This document shows positions 1-9,132 of a DNA stretch of 64,000 bases, piece after piece (the first letter of the stretch is position 1; every line of letters starts with the position of its first letter). The DNA lies in assembly GCF_900185645.1 (NCBI RefSeq), contig NZ_FYAM01000011.1:124001-188000 (forward strand), written 5' to 3'. This DNA comes from Clostridium sp. BSD9I1 (lineage in GTDB: Bacteria; Bacillota; Clostridia; Clostridiales; Clostridiaceae). The position numbers were made by a program, and so were the translations under genes. The notes beneath the pieces were generated by a model. That model had not been told where the DNA came from. It saw nothing but the letters and a program-made list of their open reading frames with translations, and ran no database searches.

Positions 1-1238
1 CCTAAGTTAATTTCATTAATTAAATCTTCCTTTTTCATAATCCAGAACCAAGATATGGCACCTAAAGTTGCTCCAATTGGAATAATATATATAGATATAA
101 TATCCATCCATGGTCCCCATTTGAATATAGGCTCCATATTAATACCTATACCAAAACAAATTATGCAAAGCAATATTAACATAGGAATACGTTTTAATTT
201 AGGAAATTTATGCATTAATGATTCTCCAACTACTTCAAACATATTTTGTAGGGAGCTTACTCCACCAAATACTACTGCGGTAAATAATATTATTGCAAAT
301 ATTCTACCTCCTGGTATGTCTTGTAGTATTTTAGGTAAAGTTACAAAAAGAAGTCCTGGTCCTGATCCCACATCTACATTATATGCAAAACAAGCAGGTA
401 TAATAACTAATGCCGCTACTATTGCTGCAATTGTGTCAAATATAGCAGTATTTTTTGCACCATCTATGATATCTTCATCATCTGATAGATATGCACCATA
501 TACAATCATTCCACTGCCAGTTACAGATAGTGAGAAAAATGCTTGTCCCATAGCCCAAACCCAAATCATTGGGTCTTTTAAAAATTCCCACCTTGGTATA
601 AACATGAATTTATATCCTTCTACTGAACCTGGTAAAAAAGCCACACGAACAGCAAGAACTAAAAATAGTATAAAAAACAATGGCATCATAATCTTATTAG
701 ATTTCTCAATACTATCTGCACCAAGTGTCAATGTAAGTAATGTTCCAATAACAACTATTATATGATATGGTACAACTGAATAATCTGTCATAGAAAATGA
801 CTCAAACCACATACCTGTGTCTACAGTCATAAGAGTACCTGTAATAGATTGTGCCAATCCTTTAAGTACGTATGAAATAATTACTGCATATCCTATTGCT
901 ATACACATAGAACCTGCAAGCGGAATCCATCCCACAATTTTCCCAATGCCTTCCTTGCCGCCAGATTTCCAGGCATTTTCATAAGCACCAAGTGTACCAG
1001 TTTTTGCTCTACGACCAATTGCATATTCTGCAGAAAGCCCTATATAGCTAAAAATGGCTATAAATATAAGATAAGCTACTAAAAATGCTCCACCACCGCT
1101 GCTACCTAATTTGTAAGGGAATCCCCAAACATTGGCCATACCCACGGCGGAACCTACACACGCTAATATAAATCCCCATTTAGATTGGAACTTAGCTGTC
1201 TTTTGCGTTTGAGTATTTTGAGTAACTTCAGTATTCAT
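1..1238 (-). CDS. Na+-dependent NSS-family transporter, probable tyrosine uptake (3' end beyond window)
   Basis: Reading the minus strand from an ATG at 1238 (RBS GGGGAGGAG) gives an open frame that leaves the window at base 1. It has many hydrophobic helices and the NSS helix-1 signature in the form VGMANVWGFPYKLG followed by SSGGGAF. NSS proteins are Na+-coupled amino acid symporters of the LeuT fold. The gene directly follows tyrosine phenol-lyase on the same strand, and NSS members TnaT and Tyt1 carry tryptophan and tyrosine, so tyrosine is the likely substrate (inference). The usual Arg in the W-R-FPY motif is Gly here. The family call is firm and the substrate is not. Confidence 0.9.
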   Translation of the reverse strand, partial: MNTEVTQNTQTQKTAKFQSKWGFILACVGSAVGMANVWGFPYKLGSSGGGAFLVAYLIFIAIFSYIGLSAEYAIGRRAKTGTLGAYENAWKSGGKEGIGKIVGWIPLAGSMCIAIGYAVIISYVLKGLAQSITGTLMTVDTGMWFESFSMTDYSVVPYHIIVVIGTLLTLTLGADSIEKSNKIMMPLFFILFLVLAVRVAFLPGSVEGYKFMFIPRWEFLKDPMIWVWAMGQAFFSLSVTGSGMIVYGAYLSDDEDIIDGAKNTAIFDTIAAIVAALVIIPACFAYNVDVGSGPGLLFVTLPKILQDIPGGRIFAIILFTAVVFGGVSSLQNMFEVVGESLMHKFPKLKRIPMLILLCIICFGIGINMEPIFKWGPWMDIISIYIIPIGATLGAISWFWIMKKEDLINEINL

Positions 1239-1330
1239 ACATCTCCTCCCCATTTTTCACCCCTATAATAGGAGTCATTATAAAGTAGTATCCTTTTGTA
1301 ATCAACATACCTTTTTATACCATACTTATA

Positions 1331-1368
1331 TTCTATATTATCAAGCATGAAGCCTGATAATATAGAAT
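1331..1368. other. Intercistronic hairpin between tpl and the NSS transporter
   Basis: The arms TTCTATATTATCA and TGATAATATAGAA are perfect complements around a short loop. On the minus strand no U-run follows, so it is more likely an mRNA-stabilising or attenuating hairpin between two co-transcribed genes than a full terminator. Confidence 0.55.
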
Positions 1369-1386
1369 AATAAATTTTTACTCCTA

Positions 1387-2796
<1,410 letters not shown>

Positions 2797-2825
2797 TTAA
2801 TTTATATTTTATTTTTATATGGTGT

Positions 2826-2854
2826 TTTATACATGATGCATCATACATCATCAA
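2826..2854 (-). promoter_or_regulatory. tpl promoter with palindromic operator in the spacer
   Basis: On the minus strand a -35 TTGATG (2849-2854) and a -10 TATAAA (2826-2831) are separated by exactly 17 bp. The spacer contains the perfect 12-bp palindrome ATGATGCATCAT (2833-2844), well placed for a repressor or a TyrR-like factor to control tpl. The sequence is seen directly; the regulator is unknown. Confidence 0.55.
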
Positions 2855-3056
2855 CCATCTTTATTATATTATGAAAAATATGGGATGTCAACAAATAAGT
2901 GGGAACTTTTTTGAAATTATTTTTATATTCATTAATTTCATAATTTTTAAATAAATATCCAAAAATAATGACTTATATGTATAAATGTGGTAGTATATGT
3001 ATAATGGCCATTCATACTCCATCATCAACCAAATATAATTTATTGGAGGACAAATC

Positions 3057-3809
3057 TTGAAGAAAAGTTCTAATCAATTCTTATTAATATCATTTATAAT
3101 AAGTTATACATGCTTTGGTTTGCTGATTTATTTCAAAGTCATATTTAATGACATATTCTCTAATCCCAGTTATTTATTTATTTTTATTCTTGGATGCTTA
3201 GGCCCACTTATTTCAGCATTTTTGGTACACATTTTAAACAGAGAAAATTTAGGTGGAGTAAAAGGATTTACAACTAAATTAAAAGCAATTAATACTCCAA
3301 AAAACATTATTTTAATACCAATATTTCTAGGATTACATTACGGTTTTGCTATACTTTTAAAAGGTGTATATAAGTATGGTAACTTTACGGATTTCTTTTT
3401 TTATCTACCCTTCTTAATATTAATATTGGGTTCTCAAGAAATTGGCTGGAGAGGGATAGTGCAGCCAGCAAACGAAGAGAAAAGCGGATTTTGGAAATCT
3501 TCTATTTCAACAGGACTGTTTTGGTCATTATGGTTCTTACCACTTATTTATATACCAAAGTTTATTGTGCTTCCACAGTTTTATGCACAATTCTCAGCAT
3601 ATTTAGTTGGGATAAGTATATTATTAACTACTCTTTATAAGGCAAGCGGCAGTATTATGTATTGTATGATATTATCCAGCTTAATTTTTTCCTTATTTCC
3701 AGTTATTATCTTAAATCAAAGTTTTGTGCTTGTGGTAATAGCATTAGTTGATGCAATAATTGCAAGTACATTTAGAACTAAGGTTTTACCCGAAAGATTA
3801 AAAATATAA
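3057..3809 (+). CDS. CPBP family intramembrane glutamic endopeptidase
   Basis: A 250-residue polytopic membrane protein whose TTG start sits behind a TTGGAGGA ribosome site. It contains the CPBP (CAAX protease and bacteriocin-processing) motif as QEIGWRG near residues 123-129, a variant of EExxxR in which the first Glu is Gln. The second motif, FWSLWFLP, follows around residue 155. Such proteases act inside the membrane in protein processing, bacteriocin immunity or signalling. It is a single gene divergent from tpl, so context gives no substrate. The family call is secure and the role is open. Confidence 0.85.
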   Translation: MKKSSNQFLLISFIISYTCFGLLIYFKVIFNDIFSNPSYLFIFILGCLGPLISAFLVHILNRENLGGVKGFTTKLKAINTPKNIILIPIFLGLHYGFAILLKGVYKYGNFTDFFFYLPFLILILGSQEIGWRGIVQPANEEKSGFWKSSISTGLFWSLWFLPLIYIPKFIVLPQFYAQFSAYLVGISILLTTLYKASGSIMYCMILSSLIFSLFPVIILNQSFVLVVIALVDAIIASTFRTKVLPERLKI

Positions 3810-3842
3810 TTAATTGTAAATTTAGGTTTGTAATTAACTTAA

Positions 3843-3874
3843 AAAGAAGCAATAGTTTAAACTATTGCTTCTTT
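3843..3874. terminator. Bidirectional terminator between convergent genes
   Basis: A perfect 32-nt palindrome with 16-bp arms (AAAGAAGCAATAGTTT and its complement) sits between two convergent genes. A-runs and T-runs at its ends allow it to work in both directions. A similar hairpin recurs at 10245-10282. Confidence 0.8.
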
Positions 3875-3883
3875 AACATTGTC

Positions 3884-5131
3884 TTAATACAACTCTATCT
3901 TATCAGGCCATGCTTCTTGTCTTGCTATTCTCCAAGTTTTATCAATGTATTGATGGGTATAAGCTTGTTCAACTAAATGATACTTATATGTACCCTTTTC
4001 TGTTAATTCATAGCCTTCCTCTGTCTTAGTTAGTAACCCCATGATTCTTCCAAGGGTCAGCTCAAGTTTAAATATTTGTTCTAAGTCTTTCTTAAAAAGC
4101 TTTTTAAAACTTTCATTGTCAATACTTAATGTATATGAATTCCAAAACAACCAATAAAGCGCCCGTGTTCTTTCGTTAAATTTCATTGTAAGAGCAGTGG
4201 GCATTTTTTTGCTATTAACCCGCTTAATATATTCTTCTACTGAAAAAGTATTAATTTTAAAGAAGTCCCTTAAAAGAGTTGTGGCACTTGGCCCAAAACC
4301 TATAAAATTATCTCTTGTTATGGATGAATACTTTGGAACATCTTTTTTACCAAAGGTCCATACAGCAGTTCTTTTACATTGAAGCTCCTCACTTACTTTT
4401 TCAAGATACTGAAGAAGTTTCTTTTTCTCCTTTTTTCCTAGAGGTTTACTTTTATTATTAGCATAGGAAAAATCAATAAATGGATAGGTTGAGACCTGAG
4501 TTGCCCCTGCCTCAAAGGCTGTCTTAAAGTCCCTTTTTAAGCTCTCTTCACATTGTCCTTCTATACCGAAGATAAGATCCACATCTATTGTTTTAAAGCC
4601 TATGGAAGCTGCCATCCTAACTTTTTCAGCGCCATTAATGTAATCCCTACCTAAAGTCTTTAAGGATTCTTCATCAAAGGATTGAATCCCTATACTTACC
4701 ATGTCAAAACCAATATTTTTAAGCTTTAAAAGATCCTCCTCATTAATATCTCTTGGGTGAAGTTCTAAACCTATATTGCAATTTATATCAAAATTACTTC
4801 TTAAAGTTCTTAAAATATCAGCAAGCTCTTCAAGCATAAGGGCTGGGGATCCTCCACCGAAATACACACTGGTTATTTTGTTCTTTTTCTTATTTAAACT
4901 TCCTACAATATTTATCTCTTTTATCAAAGCATCCTTGTATGCTGCTGCTAAAGTCTTATCATACTTTATCTTATTATATGGGCAAAAGGCGCATATTGTA
5001 GTACAAAAGGGAATATGAACATATATGCCAAGCTCTGGAACATTCATATTAAGTTCATAGTTATTTTCGTTCGTAAAAACAAAAGGCTTAAAAGACTTGG
5101 TAAAAAGCAGCCTTAAAAAATTTGTAATCAC
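3884..5131 (-). CDS. Radical SAM protein, coproporphyrinogen III oxidase (HemN)-like
   Basis: The protein has 415 residues. The [4Fe-4S]/SAM motif is C43-x3-C47-x2-C50 in HIPFCTTICAFC, followed by the SAM-binding stretch YFGGGSPALM and the HemN-type IGIQSFDEESLKTLGRD. A C-terminal HemN-like winged-helix region follows. HemN-like proteins include true coproporphyrinogen dehydrogenases, haem chaperones (HemW) and radical SAM methylases. No haem gene is nearby, so the name should not be taken as the function. The gene lies 12 bp downstream of a second radical SAM gene on the same strand, and the two probably act in one pathway. Confidence 0.75.
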   Translation of the reverse strand: MITNFLRLLFTKSFKPFVFTNENNYELNMNVPELGIYVHIPFCTTICAFCPYNKIKYDKTLAAAYKDALIKEINIVGSLNKKKNKITSVYFGGGSPALMLEELADILRTLRSNFDINCNIGLELHPRDINEEDLLKLKNIGFDMVSIGIQSFDEESLKTLGRDYINGAEKVRMAASIGFKTIDVDLIFGIEGQCEESLKRDFKTAFEAGATQVSTYPFIDFSYANNKSKPLGKKEKKKLLQYLEKVSEELQCKRTAVWTFGKKDVPKYSSITRDNFIGFGPSATTLLRDFFKINTFSVEEYIKRVNSKKMPTALTMKFNERTRALYWLFWNSYTLSIDNESFKKLFKKDLEQIFKLELTLGRIMGLLTKTEEGYELTEKGTYKYHLVEQAYTHQYIDKTWRIARQEAWPDKIELY

Positions 5132-5143
5132 TACGCCTCACTC

Positions 5144-6046
5144 CTATACGTATTTTAAGTAAGTTTTTATCATATCAAAAATCACTTTAATATTCCCCCT
5201 GCAAAGAAGAGAAAATTCAACAGCAAATAGGTACCCGCATTTTTCACAAAGGCCTTCAATTTCAACGCATCTGCCGCAGACAAATCTTTTTTTGTTTTCA
5301 GATACGATACATTGATAGCATGGTCTGTCCCACTTATTTTGCAGATAATAATCCAAAGCTGAATATAAATTAAATACAGGATAGTCACCTTTTATCATCG
5401 ATTTAATTGAATTCACAGCTTGCAGTTGCTGCTCCCTTGTTAAAGACAAATGCTCTGTGCCTTCGTAAGGAGTATGAAAGTTAAAGGATATTGATTTTAA
5501 ATTTTTTGTCTCTTTTACCAACTTACATAAAGCTTCAATATCTTTATAATTCATATTGTTCACAGCCATATATACGCAAATATTAGAAAAATCAGCTTTA
5601 GAAACATTACTTAAGATGGTGTCAAAGGTATCTCCTCTTATTAAATTATGATTTTCTTTCATTCCATCAAGGCTTAGAAATATTACATCGGCTTCAGGTA
5701 TGTCCAAATCAATAGTGCCATTTGTCACAATATTAACTATTAAAAAGCCAATTTTCTTAGCTTCTTTAATAAGGTCTCGTATTGTCTTATTGCCATCCTT
5801 CCAAGTTAAAGTTTCACCACCACAGAAAAAAAGTATCCTTATGCCTTCATCATAAAGCTTGTTCATTTCCTCTACTATATCTTCATATGGATACATAATC
5901 TTATTTATATTATTAACCGCACAGTGCTTGCAGCTTAAATTACAATAATCTGTAAGTATTATAGTTCCCAAGATTGGTTTTCTCATTTTAAACAATATGG
6001 TTTTCATTCCAAAGACACTTAAACTTATAAAATCCTTTATTTTCAA
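5144..6046 (-). CDS. Radical SAM protein with C-terminal cysteine cluster
   Basis: The radical SAM motif TDYCNLSCKHC (C-x3-C-x2-C near residues 35-42) is followed by GGET. A C-terminal Cys-rich stretch (CYQC, CGRC, CEKCG) could hold an auxiliary Fe-S cluster, as in SPASM/Twitch proteins. I place the start at the TTG at 6046 because it follows GGGGGA. The frame also opens at a TTG at 6076 that has no Shine-Dalgarno. It is the first gene of a two-gene operon with the HemN-like gene. Possible roles are peptide or cofactor modification, but no precursor peptide was recognised. The substrate is unknown. Confidence 0.75.
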   Translation of the reverse strand: MKIKDFISLSVFGMKTILFKMRKPILGTIILTDYCNLSCKHCAVNNINKIMYPYEDIVEEMNKLYDEGIRILFFCGGETLTWKDGNKTIRDLIKEAKKIGFLIVNIVTNGTIDLDIPEADVIFLSLDGMKENHNLIRGDTFDTILSNVSKADFSNICVYMAVNNMNYKDIEALCKLVKETKNLKSISFNFHTPYEGTEHLSLTREQQLQAVNSIKSMIKGDYPVFNLYSALDYYLQNKWDRPCYQCIVSENKKRFVCGRCVEIEGLCEKCGYLFAVEFSLLCRGNIKVIFDMIKTYLKYV

Positions 6047-6108
6047 AACATATCCCCCATTTAAATTAATAAACAACTATAGATTTAATTAATTCTTGGT
6101 AGTAATTA

Positions 6109-6132
6109 TACACCTATAGTGTAATTTTACAC
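6109..6132. promoter_or_regulatory. Operator-like TACAC/GTGTA inverted repeats upstream of the radical SAM operon
   Basis: Three half-sites are tightly packed: TACAC (6109-6113), GTGTA (6119-6123) and TACAC (6128-6132). They form two overlapping inverted repeats just upstream of the radical SAM genes. This looks like a binding site for a dimeric regulator, which I cannot name. Confidence 0.35.
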
Positions 6133-6232
6133 TCCCATATATAATTAGTCAATTAAAAAATTGTAAAATAAATCCAAGGTGAGATTATTCATAAAAATTC
6201 TAATTCGGAACCAACATACAATACATAAAATA

Positions 6233-6262
6233 AAAAACACCAGAAACTTGTCCGATGTTTTC
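6233..6262 (-). terminator. Terminator of the LysE-type gene
   Basis: On the minus strand a hairpin with the core ACATCGGACAAGTTTCTGGTGT ends in a T-run directly after the LysE-type gene. Nearly the same hairpin occurs at 16488-16518. Confidence 0.65.
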
Positions 6263-6268
6263 TAATAA

Positions 6269-6883
6269 TTATAACCTTAATATCCCTTTTAATATACTAT
6301 ACATTCCAATCAAAGATATTATAACACCAATAACCTTATTTATCATATAAAATGTTTCAATTTTAAAATTTCTCTTAGAGTTATTAACAAATTTAGAAGT
6401 TATAATCCAAAAGAGCAACGATCCAGTAAATATAGAAATCACAAGAATTAAGTTATGTAACAGCTCTCCATTTTCTAATTTCATTTTAGTAAATATGCTT
6501 AGAAAAATTAAAAAAGTCATTGGATTTGATAACCCAAGCAGAAAATTTGAAAGTGCTGGGTGCATTATTTCTTTTCTTTCCTCTTCTTCTATGTCTTTAT
6601 TCACTGCGGCATTAATAAAGATATTTATTCCAACAATTAAAAAGAGTGTACCTGTTATTTGGTTAATTAGGTACTTATGTTTAATTATAAAACCATCCAC
6701 AAAACTAATACCAAATATTGCAGCTGAAGAATAAACCAAATCAGATACAGCTGCACCTACGCCTGAAAAAAATCCAATTTTCCACCCTCGATTTATAGTC
6801 CTTTGTAAAGCTATAATTCCAAGAGGTCCTATTGGAAATACAACAATAATTCCAATAATGATTCCTACTATAATAATCATCAT
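6269..6883 (-). CDS. LysE/RhtB family amino acid exporter
   Basis: A 204-residue membrane protein, the usual length for this family, with about six predicted helices. The N-terminus has the LysE-type pattern FPIGPLGIIALQRTINRG followed by GFFSGVGAAVSDLVYS. LysE proteins export amino acids or other small metabolites using the proton motive force. The start ATG at 6883 follows GGGAG. The gene is monocistronic, with its own terminator downstream. The exported substrate cannot be told from the sequence. Confidence 0.85.
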   Translation of the reverse strand: MMIIIVGIIIGIIVVFPIGPLGIIALQRTINRGWKIGFFSGVGAAVSDLVYSSAAIFGISFVDGFIIKHKYLINQITGTLFLIVGINIFINAAVNKDIEEEERKEIMHPALSNFLLGLSNPMTFLIFLSIFTKMKLENGELLHNLILVISIFTGSLLFWIITSKFVNNSKRNFKIETFYMINKVIGVIISLIGMYSILKGILRL

Positions 6884-6977
6884 ATTTAAAATTCTCCCAA
6901 TTAATTATATTAAATTAATTATATTTACGTAGTTCTAGTTGTACAGTGATTTAAAATAATCACATTATAATATATGC

Positions 6978-8321
6978 TTATATTAAAAGTGGTAAGAACA
7001 TTTTTGATAACCCTAAAAAAATAAAAAAACCAAAAACATCTGTTGCTGTTGTTAAAAATATAGCTGAAGCTAGCGCTGGATCTATATCAAATACCTTTAG
7101 CAGTAAGGGTATTAAAAAACCAAAAAATCCTGCTATCATTAGATTTCCAATCATGGCGGCAAAAATAATTAATCCAAGATAAGGGTTATTATACTTCATA
7201 TAAAGTATAATACCTGTTAAAAGCCCCGTAGCTGCACCATTTATTACCCCTAGAGTAACTTCTTTAAATACCAACTTCCAATTCTTTTTAAGGCTAAGTT
7301 CTCCAAGGGTAATACCTCTAATCGCAACAGATAAGGTTTGAGTACCTGCATTTCCTCCCATGCCAGCAACAATAGGCATAGCAGCAGCTAAAGCTACTAC
7401 CTGGGCTATAACGTCTTCAAACAGACCTACTGTAAAGGACGCTAAGAAAGCGGTTCCCAAGTTTATAAATAGCCAAGGCAGCCTCTTTGTAATAGAAGTT
7501 TTAAGTGTACTATTTGCTCTCTCTTCCTTACTTACACCACCTAGCCTTAACATATCTTCTGTTTGCTCTTCAACAATAACATCAATTATATCATCTACTG
7601 TAATAATTCCTAAAAGACAGTTATTATTATTAATAACTGGGATAGCCTTCAAATCATATTTGGAAACAAGCAAAGATACCTTTTCTTGGTCAACTTCGGG
7701 GGTAACATAAATTACATTATCCTCCATAATATCAATTAATCTTTTGTCTTCAGATGCCAGTAATATATCTCGTAAGTCTGCTGTCCCAATCAACTTTTTG
7801 TTTTTATCTAGCACAAATATAATTTCAATTACTTCTGTTTCAGGGCCAATTTCTCTAATTTTTTTCAAGGCTTCCTCTATGGTTAAATCGCTTTTTAGTG
7901 CAATATATTCAGTTGTCATAATACCACCAGCACTATCTTCGTCATATCCTAGCAGTTCTTGGAGCTGTTTAGTATCATTTTTCTTCATCATTTTCAGCAA
8001 ATCTTTTCTAGTTTTAATGGGAAGGTTCCCTAAAATATCTGCAATATCATCATTGGACATATAAGAAAATAAATCTATTATATCTTGAAAATCAAATAGT
8101 TTAATAATTCTAACTTGTAATTGATGACTGGATTGTTCTATAATTTCAGCCATAAGCTCATTATGTATTAATTCGTAAAATCTTAATAAACTTTCATCGC
8201 TAAAATCTTCTAAAACCAGTGCAATATCTATGGGATACATATGATCAATAATTTCATATATTTTATTCTTATCATTTTGTAGTAAACTACTTATCAATTC
8301 ACTTTGCTTTTCTTGAAACAT
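6978..8321 (-). CDS. mgtE: Magnesium transporter MgtE
   Basis: The 447-residue protein matches the family's normal length and order. An N-terminal helical MgtE domain (about 1-130) is followed by paired CBS domains (about 130-255) that sense Mg2+, then a five-helix channel domain (about 285-447) with AGMGGNAGTQTL and a conserved acidic site near DPALASAIFL. MgtE is a Mg2+-gated Mg2+ channel in the plasma membrane. The RBS is GAGGTG. An M-box riboswitch, its terminator and a short membrane peptide gene lie upstream on the same strand, so expression should rise when Mg2+ is low. Confidence 0.95.
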   Translation of the reverse strand: MFQEKQSELISSLLQNDKNKIYEIIDHMYPIDIALVLEDFSDESLLRFYELIHNELMAEIIEQSSHQLQVRIIKLFDFQDIIDLFSYMSNDDIADILGNLPIKTRKDLLKMMKKNDTKQLQELLGYDEDSAGGIMTTEYIALKSDLTIEEALKKIREIGPETEVIEIIFVLDKNKKLIGTADLRDILLASEDKRLIDIMEDNVIYVTPEVDQEKVSLLVSKYDLKAIPVINNNNCLLGIITVDDIIDVIVEEQTEDMLRLGGVSKEERANSTLKTSITKRLPWLFINLGTAFLASFTVGLFEDVIAQVVALAAAMPIVAGMGGNAGTQTLSVAIRGITLGELSLKKNWKLVFKEVTLGVINGAATGLLTGIILYMKYNNPYLGLIIFAAMIGNLMIAGFFGFLIPLLLKVFDIDPALASAIFLTTATDVFGFFIFLGLSKMFLPLLI

Positions 8322-8360
8322 ATTTCTTCACCTCGTGGAGTTTTAGTTGTATTTAATTGT

Positions 8361-8513
8361 TCATATTGAATTTGAATTTCTTAAAATATGATCTCCTGGT
8401 GAAGAGATATTAGTACAAATAATTACGTTAAGTAAGAAGATATAGAAGATAAACTCTACATAACTAAATGCATTATTAATCTCTCCATCCATACTACTAT
8501 CGCCATCTTCCAT
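8361..8513 (-). CDS. Small putative membrane peptide between M-box and mgtE (50 aa)
   Basis: The ATG at 8513 has an excellent ribosome site (AGGAGG, 8 nt spacing). The frame runs 50 codons to TGA, 39 nt before mgtE. The peptide has an acidic start (MEDGDSSMDGE), one hydrophobic stretch of about 20 residues around FSYVEFIFYIFLLNVIICT, and a polar tail. It lies after the riboswitch terminator, so it should be made only under low Mg2+, together with MgtE. I do not recognise it. By analogy with small Mg2+-regulated membrane peptides in enterobacteria it could modulate MgtE, but that is speculation. Confidence 0.6.
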   Translation of the reverse strand: MEDGDSSMDGEINNAFSYVEFIFYIFLLNVIICTNISSPGDHILRNSNSI

Positions 8514-8530
8514 TCTTCCCACCTCCTAAA

Positions 8531-8567
8531 ACAAAAAACCTCCATCACAACTTGAATATGATGAAGG
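8531..8567 (-). terminator. M-box expression-platform terminator
   Basis: On the minus strand the arms CCTTCATCA and TGATGGAGG (one G-U pair) around an 11-nt loop are followed by TTTTTTGT. It lies directly after the M-box aptamer, where a Mg2+-dependent attenuator is expected. Confidence 0.8.
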
Positions 8568-8574
8568 TATTATC

Positions 8575-8738
8575 TACAATACTTTCTCGTTCAAGTTTTA
8601 GCTCTACTAGGCAGTGAAGTTGCATTAGATTAAACCTTCTTTGTTCGGCAAAATCTGTTGACCAGTGCAGAATGTTTCCATTCTTTTACGGCAGCAACCC
8701 ATATCCTTATAGTAGCCTCACCTACCGAGGATTATTTA
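8575..8738 (-). ncRNA. M-box (ykoK-type) magnesium riboswitch
   Basis: The minus strand carries the conserved M-box blocks in order: GGTAGGTGAGGCT, GGGTTGCTGCCG, CACTGGTCAACAGA, TTTAATCTAATGCAACTTC and AGTAGAGCTAAA. M-box RNAs bind several Mg2+ ions and terminate transcription when Mg2+ is plentiful. Position upstream of mgtE with a terminator in between fits this exactly. The ends are approximate. Confidence 0.93.
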
Positions 8739-8749
8739 ATTTTAATAAA

Positions 8750-8778
8750 AGTATATTCTTTTTATATATCAATGTCAA
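8750..8778 (-). promoter_or_regulatory. Promoter of the M-box/mgtE transcript
   Basis: A minus-strand -35 TTGACA (8773-8778) and -10 TATACT (8750-8755) are separated by 17 bp, about 12 bp upstream of the M-box. This is a near-consensus vegetative promoter. Confidence 0.75.
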
Positions 8779-8914
8779 CGTTTTAAAAATTATAATCAGA
8801 TTGGATTTTGTTACAAAATCCATTTCTTATAATAAACAATATTATTTCGTATTGTAAACGAATTACATGAAGGAATATTTGACTAAAATTGCAATTTTTC
8901 AGAAAATTACCTCT

Positions 8915-8943
8915 TTGTCAACGTATAATAAAAGTGCTAAAAT
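8915..8943 (+). promoter_or_regulatory. Candidate promoter for the citrate/isopropylmalate synthase-type gene
   Basis: A plus-strand -35 TTGTCA (8915-8920) and -10 TAAAAT (8938-8943) have a 17-bp spacer. It would leave a leader of about 180 nt before the gene at 9133, in which I see no known riboswitch. Confidence 0.45.
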
Positions 8944-9132
8944 ATAGAAAACAACCAGTTAAAGAGCTTGATTCTATTGAGTTTTTAGTATCGCGAGTAC
9001 AAAATTACCATATAAAAAATAACTGTAAACAAAACGCCTACCCCTGAATATATATGAAATATAGAGACTAAATTCATTCAATATTCTAATTGAAATAATA
9101 CGCCAACACCTTGGCTATAAGGAGGTTTTGAG

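Noticed and set aside
55-765. A long plus-strand open frame at the left edge
   Set aside because: It is the complement of the NSS transporter, whose minus-strand translation gives family motifs and a ribosome site.
3884-5131. Naming the gene hemN or hemZ
   Set aside because: HemN-like radical SAM proteins have several functions, and there is no haem gene or HemN-specific context here.
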